From Clostridiales bacterium (GTDB lineage: Bacteria > Bacillota > Clostridia > Tissierellales > Dethiosulfatibacteraceae): a stretch of 5,375 nucleotides of DNA. The stretch's first letter is position 1; each line of letters starts with the position of its first letter. The notes beneath the pieces were generated by a model. That model did no database searches. It was not told the origin of the DNA and saw only the letters and a list, made by a program, of their open reading frames with translations. The stretch lies in assembly GCA_003446975.1 (NCBI GenBank), contig DMAP01000407.1, positions 1 through 5,375 on the forward strand. The letters are read 5' to 3'. The translations under genes were made by a program, and so were the position numbers. Below, in pieces: positions 1-5,375 of this stretch.

Positions 1-1
1 T

Positions 2-214
2 ATGATAAAAGATAGATTAATAGACAAAATATATCCTTTTCCAGAAGACCCTTTTGGTAACCTAATTTGTTTTGATTACAGGAATGGGATGAATAAATCT
101 CTTAAAGTTGTGTTCTGGGATCATGAAATTGCTCATGATTCATCTGAAGAAGCAATTAGATACATTTGTGTTAATTTTACTATACTGCTTCATAAATTAT
201 ACACTCCGGAATGA
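2..214 (+). CDS. SUKH (SMI1/KNR4) family protein, C-terminal part, 5' end outside window
   Basis: Seventy residues are visible, ending at a TGA at 212-214. The segment PFPEDPFGNLICFDYRN, followed about ten residues later by VVFWDHE and then an amphipathic stretch ending in FTILLHKLY, matches the C-terminal half of SMI1/KNR4 (SUKH) domains, where a D-P-x-G-N-x-x-C-x-D-Y core precedes a W-D-H-E strand and a last helix. Whole family members are usually about 130-160 residues, so the Met at base 2 is probably internal and the true start lies upstream of the window. In bacteria SUKH proteins commonly act as cytoplasmic immunity proteins that bind and neutralise polymorphic toxins. That role here is inference, because no toxin gene is visible. 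There is no signal peptide in the visible part. It ends before a T-rich terminator and has its own transcription unit relative to the next gene. The family call is fairly secure; the function is not. Confidence 0.75.
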   Translation: MIKDRLIDKIYPFPEDPFGNLICFDYRNGMNKSLKVVFWDHEIAHDSSEEAIRYICVNFTILLHKLYTPE

Positions 215-242
215 TTTTTAGTTACACCTTTTGTTTGCTAAC

Positions 243-254
243 TTTTTATTTTTT
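243..254 (+). terminator. T-tract terminator after the SUKH gene
   Basis: A run of five T, one A and six T lies 29 bases beyond the TGA stop of the upstream gene. Archaeal RNA polymerase terminates at U-rich tracts without needing a strong hairpin, and none is obvious here. The assignment rests on position and composition only. Confidence 0.45.
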
Positions 255-316
255 AAATCCAACGCACATCATATTTATCTCAAAAGTTATAATATGGTTT
301 TAATTTTTTAGAAAAG

Positions 317-325
317 TTAATATAC
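317..325 (+). promoter_or_regulatory. candidate archaeal TATA box (box A) for the PEF-CTERM gene
   Basis: The sequence TTAATATAC resembles the archaeal box A. Initiation about 25 bases downstream would give a leader of roughly 35-45 bases before the ATG at 386. That leader contains GGTGG at 372-376, nine bases before the ATG, a plausible Shine-Dalgarno element against the archaeal 16S 3' end. The whole 215-385 spacer is AT-rich, so other TATA-like matches exist and the choice is tentative. Confidence 0.4.
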
Positions 326-385
326 ATGCTGTAATGTTCTTTAACACGTTGGTTAAAATGGTTTAATTAACGGTGGTATGTAAAA

Positions 386-1099
386 ATGAAAATGATTAAA
401 ATGTTATGTATAGCGTTAGCTTTGATTGTTTTTTGTACAGGAACTGTAACAGCTGCAAATATATCCAATCCGGGGATTGTGAATCCGTATGAAAACTTCA
501 CAGTGTATTCTGGTGACACATTGACAATCAATGAAAGTGATGTTATGGTTCTTGATTACTTCTCGGAACTGATAATAGAGAAAGGTGGAACAGTTGTCAT
601 ATACGGTAGAATTCTCACAAAAGACCCTGCTGATATAAACAATTCTGGATCAATATACAATCATGGAACATTTGGTCCAAATGATTGGGGGTATCTATAC
701 AATCATGGGTATATAGAAAACACTGGTTACATTCCGAGTTCTGGCAATATCATCAATTACGAGCTGATAGAAAACCAAGGACAACTTTCAAACCTCGGAT
801 ATTACAATCTTGTTAATTATGGTGTTATCAATAATACTGGACAAATTTATAATTCATTTTCCGATATGATTAACTACGGTACAATTAACAACTGTGGCGA
901 AATCAATAACCATGGAGTATTCAGCAACGATGGCACTGTGTATGGACACACTGGAAGCTCTTTTAGTGGTGAGATTAGTGGTAACCAAATACAATGGATC
1001 GATAATCCATCATATGAGGTCCCTGAATTCCCAACAATCGCACTCCCAATGATTGCAATTCTAGGATTGGCGTTTATATTTAGGAGGAGAAAAGATTAA
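386..1099 (+). CDS. secreted PEF-CTERM surface protein with N-x-G hexapeptide ladder
   Basis: This is a complete 237-residue exported protein. Residues 1-23 form a signal peptide: basic start MKMIK, a hydrophobic core, and a VTA site before Ala24. The C-terminus (212-237) has a V-P-E-F motif at 212-215, a hydrophobic helix, then RRRKD. This is the tripartite PEF-CTERM signal processed by archaeosortases of methanogens, implying cleavage and anchoring at the outer face of the membrane. Between them lies an Asn/Gly-rich repeat: Asn of N-x-G units falls at 86, 92, 106, 112, 130, 136, 144, 150, 163, 169, 175 and 181, mostly six residues apart, with hydrophobic residues two after each Gly. This predicts a stacked beta-solenoid. 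Sequons at N25, N37, N49, N85 and N149 could be glycosylated. The start is supported by the signal peptide and by GGTGG nine bases upstream. No enzymatic motif is seen. The exact role is unknown; a structural or adhesive envelope protein is the best guess. Confidence 0.9.
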   Translation: MKMIKMLCIALALIVFCTGTVTAANISNPGIVNPYENFTVYSGDTLTINESDVMVLDYFSELIIEKGGTVVIYGRILTKDPADINNSGSIYNHGTFGPNDWGYLYNHGYIENTGYIPSSGNIINYELIENQGQLSNLGYYNLVNYGVINNTGQIYNSFSDMINYGTINNCGEINNHGVFSNDGTVYGHTGSSFSGEISGNQIQWIDNPSYEVPEFPTIALPMIAILGLAFIFRRRKD

Positions 1100-1121
1100 T
1101 CTCCTCTTAACATATTTTTTT
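1080..1121 (+). terminator. hairpin plus T-run terminator overlapping the stop codon of the PEF-CTERM gene
   Basis: Bases 1080-1090 can pair with 1100-1110 in an 11-base-pair stem (one G-T wobble at 1083/1107) around a 9-base loop that contains the TAA stop at 1097-1099. A run of seven T follows at 1115-1121. The left arm is the coding sequence for the Arg-Arg-Arg tail. Position and T-run make this a convincing terminator. Confidence 0.7.
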
Positions 1122-1140
1122 ATTTATTCTTAATCTCATA

Positions 1141-1266
1141 TCAAATCACTTCCCACGTCTCCAATCTTTCCTTGACATGAGCATTAAGAGTAAACGCTTT
1201 ATCAGCTTCAGCATTTTTCTTCATATAATACAAAGTACCTTTTGAGAATTCCGTCTTCTTCCATTC
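1141..1266 (-). pseudogene. C-terminal relic of a protein gene, possibly Cas1-like
   Basis: On the minus strand a 41-codon stretch ends at a TGA (complement of 1141-1143) and is closed upstream by an in-frame TAA (complement of 1267-1269). It has no start near its beginning and a second in-frame TAA a few codons further up. The reading EWKKTEFSKGTLYYMKKN, then AEADKAFTLNAHVKERLETWE, has normal protein composition and looks like a genuine C-terminus rather than random AT-rich sequence. The W-K-K, F-S-K-G-T-L-x-Y-x-K-K-N-A and F-T-L-N-x-H-V-x-E-R-L pattern reminds me of the C-terminus of some Cas1 proteins, but this comes from memory and is unverified; a transposase or other family is possible. 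No CRISPR repeats or other cas remnants are visible nearby. If real, it is a non-functional fragment left by deletion or decay. Confidence 0.35.
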
Positions 1267-1302
1267 TTAAATTTCAGAGATGTTAATTTAGAATCACATA
1301 TC

Positions 1303-1327
1303 ATGCAACATGTATAGAATGTTGTAT
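1303..1327. repeat. short inverted repeat (9-bp stem, 7-base loop)
   Basis: Bases 1303-1311 pair with 1319-1327 around CAACAT/ATGTTG, with one G-T wobble. It lies about 35 bases beyond the upstream end of the minus-strand relic. It is modest in strength and could occur by chance in AT-rich DNA; no function is assigned. Confidence 0.35.
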
Positions 1328-1446
1328 TTGTGGGTGTGAATGACATTTCGAAATAATATCAATTCTATGATTCATCCGATAGAAGTCGCTAAATAATATA
1401 TCCACATATTTAGATTTCATAGCCAATAAAGTTTTTATTAAGCTAT

Positions 1447-1474
1447 CTACAGAGCCATTTTAATGGCTCTATAG
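1447..1474. repeat. near-perfect 28-base palindrome
   Basis: CTACAGAGCCATT at 1447-1459 and its complement at 1462-1474 pair over 12 of 13 positions, with a two-base centre; the inner nine pairs (AGAGCCATT/AATGGCTCT) are perfect. It is the most GC-rich and best-formed hairpin of the long gap. No T-run follows directly, so it is not a clear terminator on the plus strand. Possible roles are a protein-binding operator, part of a small RNA, or a mobile-element end. Confidence 0.6.
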
Positions 1475-1957
1475 AAAATCTCGATATTCTAACAAATGTC
1501 CAAGTTAGCAATAATTTATAATATATGGTAAGATATTGAACAAATTTGCCATTTTGACTTTATTGATGCTGATTTAGATAGTTTTTCCACAGGGCCAAAA
1601 AATGATTAAATTATATAGCTATACTCCTTAACCACTTACTGATGGAAATAAATTACAATCTTCTAAAAGTGAAAGCTCACTTTACATAAATACGTAATGA
1701 TTCATCTTGGTTAATAGCAAGTCAAAACTAATATAAAAGATAATTGACTGTTAAAAACTGAATAAATCTAACTATACTATATAATATTTAGTGATTCAAA
1801 AGCTTAATGACTTAAATTTTACGAAATATGGTGTGTCCTTCTATACTGAAAGTCATGGAATGGGAATCATCTCTTGCCGACAGACAGTCATAACAATATC
1901 ATGTTCATAACCATCCATGCTATGTTCACAAGCTTTATTTGTGTGTATTAATGAAGA

Positions 1958-1970
1958 TTATATTATAAAA
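1958..1970 (+). promoter_or_regulatory. candidate archaeal TATA box for the giant surface-protein gene
   Basis: TTATATTATAAAA sits 24-36 bases before the first in-frame ATG at 1994. Initiation at the usual distance of about 25 bases would fall close to 1990, giving a very short leader. A second TATA-like stretch at 1978-1987 is too close to be useful. Assigned by motif and position only. Confidence 0.4.
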
Positions 1971-1999
1971 AAACTGCTTATAAAAAACAAGGGATGACA

Positions 2000-4900
2000 A
2001 TGAATTGGTTAAAAATGATTTGTGCTGTTTTCGTAATCTACTTTTGCGTATCTATTGGGAGTGCAGAAACTTTTGACATTAAGCCAATTGAAAACTCATA
2101 TATAGATAGTTTGAACCCGCTTGATAATTATGGAAAAGAACAATATCTAAAAACGTGGTCTGCTTCTAATAGACAACAAAGGCCATATCTAAAATTCTAT
2201 GTCCCTGAACACACAGATTCAGCTATCATTAATGTTTTTCTTCAAAATTATGGAGGCTCTTCTTTTAAAATCTATAGAACAACAACAGACTGGAATGAAT
2301 TAGATGTAACTTATTCTACTGGCAGGCCAATTCTTGAGAGTACTAATTTTCTCGATGATGCTCCTAACAAAGGTTCAGGAGTGTGGTACAGTTTCGATGT
2401 ATCTTCCGTAGTCAATGAACCTGGTTATTATTCATTTTTCATAGCTACTCAATGGGGCTATAAAAATGAATTTAATTCTACCCGGGCATCGGCAAATCAA
2501 CCATATATGCGCATAACAACTAAGGGGTCACAATCAGATATCAGTACCAACAGCAAAACAAGAGATAGTTCCAATTCATTCCTAATTAACGAAAATGAAA
2601 AAATAACATTTTCTATAGATGCACCTGATATCCTCGAAAACACTCAATTCAATTGGTATGTAAACAAGAAGAAACAGATTGAAAAATCAAAAGACTTCGA
2701 ATTTATTGTTCCTTCTTGTGACATTTCGCAACCATCTTCTTGCATATGGGAAATACGTGTCGAAGGAATGTATGCAAATAACAGTCCTATTATCAGAGAA
2801 TGGTTGATATCCAGCCTTGAGAAAGAACATGCTCCTGATTTTATCGATTATTTTATTGATCGAGATAATAGGTGGAGGACAGGATATGTTTCAGATCCAT
2901 GGGGCAGGCAATTCCCATCTTATGATCAATCACTTAATTTGATTTCAAAAGGTTACTATAGTGGAAGTGAAACAAGCAATGGAATATTACTTTCTAGTAA
3001 GTTTAATATTACAGATGGTACTTTCAAGTTCAAAATCAGAAACCCGGGTGCACTTACCATCTCCTATTTTAAGGTAGAAGGTGAACCAGAACCACGTTAC
3101 AATGATGGTTCACTAATGGCACCAAGTTGGAGGTATGAGCTTACTTCTAGTGAATTTCATGATTATTTTGCAATTTTAAATTACCGCATAGGTTTTGGAG
3201 ATAAAGATGGAAGATATTCATGGGGTTCATATATACCAATTTCCAGAAGAGGTTTGGGGCAGGCTCCTGGATTCCATTGGTGGAAAGGTGCTGAATGGAG
3301 AGATATAACAATTATAAAAACACATGATGGTTGGTGGAGTATATGGGAAAATGGTGTTCTTATTCCGCACAGCTATGCGAATTTTGAAGACGCATTCAAC
3401 AATGCCACTAAATTAACTTTAGCAGCTAATGGTATACTTGAAATGGATTGCATAGAGGTTTATAAAGACAGGTATATTTATCCAAAGGCTCATATTTATT
3501 ATGGAGATTATCCCAAATGGTGGCGCTTAGTAGATACAACCAATAATCGCTTTGATCCAGTGGATATTGATGGTATTATAGTCTCAGGAAGACCTATATC
3601 ACTTAAGCAAATAGCAGATGTTATTGATAATTCTAGTTTGATTACTTATGATGCTACTACTAGGACAGCAGTTCTTAAAACAAATTTGATTTTTACTGCA
3701 GGTAGCGAGTTCATAATGGACGATGAAACATTGGTGATAGATACATCGTCTGGCCCATATTCAATAGATATCAAACCAGGTGTTGTTTTCAAAGTGTTCG
3801 ATTCAAAAATAACTGCAACAGACTCACCTTTGATATGGAACATCGCAAGCTCTGTATCCATGGAAGTATTTGATCCGATTATCACACGAAATGAATCTGC
3901 AACAACTGCCACTGCAAGAAACAATGGCATATATGACTTCCGTGGAAGTTTTATTGTAGAAGGATCAGTTATAGACAATACTTGCAATCTATTTCTAGAT
4001 GCACCTTATGAAGTATCTATGAAGGATGTAATTTTCAGCAATCACAGTTCTAATGATCATGGAGATTATACTCTCAGAGGAGCATACGAAAATCATAATC
4101 AGAAAATAAGACAATCTTATGGTGAAAAAGGATTATGGATTGCACCACGAATAGATTTAGTTGCATGTTCAATTTCAAACGTAAGTTTTGTAGATCCAAA
4201 ATCAAATATTGAGTTTAAAGTGATTGGTGGAGAATGGATACATAATGCAACTACTGTTTATGATAGCGATTTATCACAAATAGATATCGTTGCAATGAAA
4301 GCACTAAAGCACGAATATTTCGTAGCATATCGTGAAAAAAATGAAAAAGCTTTTCTTGCACTATTGAATACACTATTTGATGAAGATAGATTGAATATTG
4401 CTCCTCATTCCAGGCTTGGAGGAACATATGAGTATGATGAAGCAGCAATTCTCGCAAAATATTATCTCGATCTCTCATTTGAAGACAACAGTGGCAATAA
4501 AGTTCATGGAGGTATAGTCTCCATTAGTTCATCTAATTTGTTATTCCCTGCTGAAAATCTTTATGAGTATCGTGATTTCATCACAGATGCTTATGGAACT
4601 GGCAAAGGTGGCGCCACAAATTACGGACCCAATAGCCCACAAAATGATACCTATAATGGCGGTGTCCACACCCGTTGGTACAACGCACTGCCACTTGGCA
4701 CCGCAGTCACAGATTCCAATGGCCGCACAGCTTTGCCAAGATCTGACGATCCGAAGAACTCCATCGTCCTGATAGACTATGTGTTGACAAGCGACGCTGG
4801 CACTCTGAAAAAGGAGTCTCTGACCTATACTCTCAATGCCAATGATCCGAGTGGACAGTCAGTATCCCTCACTGGCATTTCCCCAGACCCGACCTGGTAC

Positions 4901-5375
4901 CGTGAGGACCCCAACATCCCCACATATACCATCACCGCCATCATTCCTGATAGCAGCACCAGCGGTCCCAATACCATAGGCTTTGCCCCGAGCGAAGATA
5001 ATCCCTTCGTGTCTGGGAATTCAAAGAAGTTCAGGGTATGGACAGATGTAGCCCTAACAAGCATGAAGTGGTATGTTGATGGTGTTCAGGTATCTTCGGG
5101 GTCATTGGAGTATGACTGGAGTATCCTGGAGGGATCTCACACAATACACTTTGAGGGAGCAGATACCAACGGTGCTGTGATGCAGAGTTGGTCTGTAACT
5201 GGAGTGGTACAAGTTCCTGAAGAGCCAAAGGTTCCGGAGTCCTCCGGAGGTTCAGGCACCTCCTACACTCCTTCCGCAACCTCCTTCACTTCCAGTATCG
5301 GTGACTCCACCAATTTCATCGTAGACACAGACGAGCAGTTCACAAGCACTCAGTGGTACTTCAATGGAGCTGCAG
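2000..5375 (+). CDS. giant secreted multidomain surface protein (DNRLRE + PKD-like + ConA-like + beta-helix-like), 3' end outside window
   Basis: The frame is open without interruption to the right edge, giving at least 1125 residues. I chose ATG 2000 over in-frame ATG 1994 because AGGG at 1990-1993 is then at a usable distance. Residues 1-22 form a signal peptide (K5, hydrophobic core, G-S-A before Glu23). Residues 23-176 match a DNRLRE/CBM96-like domain: YIDSLNPLDNYG near the start, a DWNE motif, then WYSFDVSSVV. DNRLRE domains occur in Methanosarcina disaggregatase and related extracellular polysaccharide-binding proteins. Residues about 192-275 are a PKD-like unit with N-W-Y-V-N at 218-222. 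Residues 278-495 resemble a concanavalin/LamG-like sandwich with Trp clusters (HWWKGAEW, GWWSIWENG) suited to sugar binding. About 531-760 is strand-rich and resembles the beta-helix segments of methanogen surface proteins. About 817-948 looks like a regulatory-type beta sandwich. Residues 986-1070 and 1093 onward are further PKD-like units (WYVDG, WYFNG) joined by a Pro/Ser/Gly linker. No catalytic site is recognised. A matrix or S-layer-associated adhesin is likely; a C-terminal PEF-CTERM may follow outside the window. Confidence 0.88.
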   Translation, partial: MNWLKMICAVFVIYFCVSIGSAETFDIKPIENSYIDSLNPLDNYGKEQYLKTWSASNRQQRPYLKFYVPEHTDSAIINVFLQNYGGSSFKIYRTTTDWNELDVTYSTGRPILESTNFLDDAPNKGSGVWYSFDVSSVVNEPGYYSFFIATQWGYKNEFNSTRASANQPYMRITTKGSQSDISTNSKTRDSSNSFLINENEKITFSIDAPDILENTQFNWYVNKKKQIEKSKDFEFIVPSCDISQPSSCIWEIRVEGMYANNSPIIREWLISSLEKEHAPDFIDYFIDRDNRWRTGYVSDPWGRQFPSYDQSLNLISKGYYSGSETSNGILLSSKFNITDGTFKFKIRNPGALTISYFKVEGEPEPRYNDGSLMAPSWRYELTSSEFHDYFAILNYRIGFGDKDGRYSWGSYIPISRRGLGQAPGFHWWKGAEWRDITIIKTHDGWWSIWENGVLIPHSYANFEDAFNNATKLTLAANGILEMDCIEVYKDRYIYPKAHIYYGDYPKWWRLVDTTNNRFDPVDIDGIIVSGRPISLKQIADVIDNSSLITYDATTRTAVLKTNLIFTAGSEFIMDDETLVIDTSSGPYSIDIKPGVVFKVFDSKITATDSPLIWNIASSVSMEVFDPIITRNESATTATARNNGIYDFRGSFIVEGSVIDNTCNLFLDAPYEVSMKDVIFSNHSSNDHGDYTLRGAYENHNQKIRQSYGEKGLWIAPRIDLVACSISNVSFVDPKSNIEFKVIGGEWIHNATTVYDSDLSQIDIVAMKALKHEYFVAYREKNEKAFLALLNTLFDEDRLNIAPHSRLGGTYEYDEAAILAKYYLDLSFEDNSGNKVHGGIVSISSSNLLFPAENLYEYRDFITDAYGTGKGGATNYGPNSPQNDTYNGGVHTRWYNALPLGTAVTDSNGRTALPRSDDPKNSIVLIDYVLTSDAGTLKKESLTYTLNANDPSGQSVSLTGISPDPTWYREDPNIPTYTITAIIPDSSTSGPNTIGFAPSEDNPFVSGNSKKFRVWTDVALTSMKWYVDGVQVSSGSLEYDWSILEGSHTIHFEGADTNGAVMQSWSVTGVVQVPEEPKVPESSGGSGTSYTPSATSFTSSIGDSTNFIVDTDEQFTSTQWYFNGAA
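2066..2527 (+). other. DNRLRE/CBM96-like domain of the giant protein
   Basis: Residues 23-176 begin right after the predicted signal cleavage site. They carry the Y-I-D-S-x-N-P-x-x-N-Y-G opening, a K-F-Y-V strand at the place of the usual L-L-K-F-D-L, the T-x-D-W-N-E-x-x-V-T-Y segment and the W-Y-S-F-D-V-S-S-V-V strand. In the family such domains bind polysaccharide; binding here is inferred. The canonical Arg-containing motif is weak (RPYLKFYV), so the domain is somewhat divergent. Confidence 0.7.

Larger units (their letters stand above)
1100..1993. other. long AT-rich gap without an intact gene
   Basis: About 0.9 kb separates the PEF-CTERM gene from the giant surface-protein gene. All frames are broken by frequent stops. 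Beyond the terminator, the minus-strand relic, two inverted repeats and the promoter listed separately, I see no intact gene, no tRNA cloverleaf, no spaced direct repeats of a CRISPR array, and no paired terminal repeats of an insertion sequence. The mixture of a coding scrap and hairpins fits a decayed gene or mobile-element remnant, or an unrecognised small RNA region. Confidence 0.6.

Noticed and set aside
1529..1610. Plus-strand stretch reading DFIDADLDSFSTGPKND
   Set aside because: It is under 30 codons, bounded by stops on both sides, and cannot be tied to a family.
1863..1955. Minus-strand stretch reading through ACEHSMDGYEHDIVMTVC
   Set aside because: About 30 codons only, no start context, no recognised family and no continuation in other frames; not distinguishable from chance.
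1270..1990. Possible CRISPR array linked to the Cas1-like relic
   Set aside because: No regularly spaced direct repeats of 24-40 bases could be found by eye on either strand.
2000..2065. Possible lipoprotein signal in the giant protein because of Cys8 and Cys16
   Set aside because: The residues before each Cys do not form a lipobox, and a G-S-A cleavage site follows at residue 22.
3646..3987. 113-codon minus-strand open frame
   Set aside because: It lies wholly inside the continuous plus-strand surface-protein frame, has no ribosome-binding site or family resemblance, and its product looks like an antisense shadow.
4251..4478. 75-codon minus-strand open frame
   Set aside because: It is antisense to the giant gene and its His/Leu/Tyr-rich product is explained by the opposite strand's codons.
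4563..5279. Several open frames of 69-82 codons on both strands in the GC-richer 3' block
   Set aside because: Higher GC lowers stop frequency; all overlap the well-supported plus-strand frame and show no recognisable domains.

Overview
The window looks like accessory, AT-rich chromosomal DNA from a methanogenic archaeon, most likely of the Methanosarcinaceae (Methanosarcina, Methanolobus or Methanococcoides type). The evidence is a PEF-CTERM sorting tail on a secreted protein, a very large secreted mosaic protein beginning with a DNRLRE (disaggregatase-related, CBM96-like) domain and carrying PKD-like units, archaeal-type TATA boxes, and T-tract terminators. The genus cannot be fixed from sequence alone.

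Layout. Bases 1-214 hold the 3' end of a SUKH (SMI1/KNR4) family gene whose start lies outside the window. Bases 215-385 are an AT-rich spacer with a T-tract terminator and a probable promoter. Bases 386-1099 encode a complete 237-residue exported protein: signal peptide, six-residue N-x-G ladder, PEF-CTERM anchor. A hairpin terminator overlaps its stop codon. Bases 1100-1993 are about 0.9 kb without an intact gene. They contain a short minus-strand coding relic (1141-1266, possibly the C-terminus of a Cas1-like protein), a near-perfect 28-base palindrome (1447-1474) and a weaker hairpin (1303-1327). From about base 2000 to the right edge runs one uninterrupted plus-strand reading frame of at least 1125 codons. 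It encodes a giant secreted surface protein with an N-terminal DNRLRE domain, a PKD-like unit, a Trp-rich concanavalin/LamG-like sandwich, a beta-helix-like region, a regulatory-type beta sandwich, and at least two more PKD-like units. It is cut by the window end.

How the genes fit together. Both complete or nearly complete plus-strand genes encode exported cell-envelope proteins, one probably anchored by an archaeosortase. They are separated by terminators and separate promoters, so they are not an obvious operon. The SUKH gene upstream belongs to a family known for immunity against polymorphic toxins, which would suit a variable surface or conflict locus, but no toxin is visible here.

The strongest anomaly is an abrupt change of base composition inside the giant gene near base 4600, from roughly 28-35% GC to roughly 48-60% GC by hand count of sampled rows, without any break in the frame. 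This suggests a mosaic gene assembled by recombination. No CRISPR array, rRNA, tRNA or intact mobile element was found.
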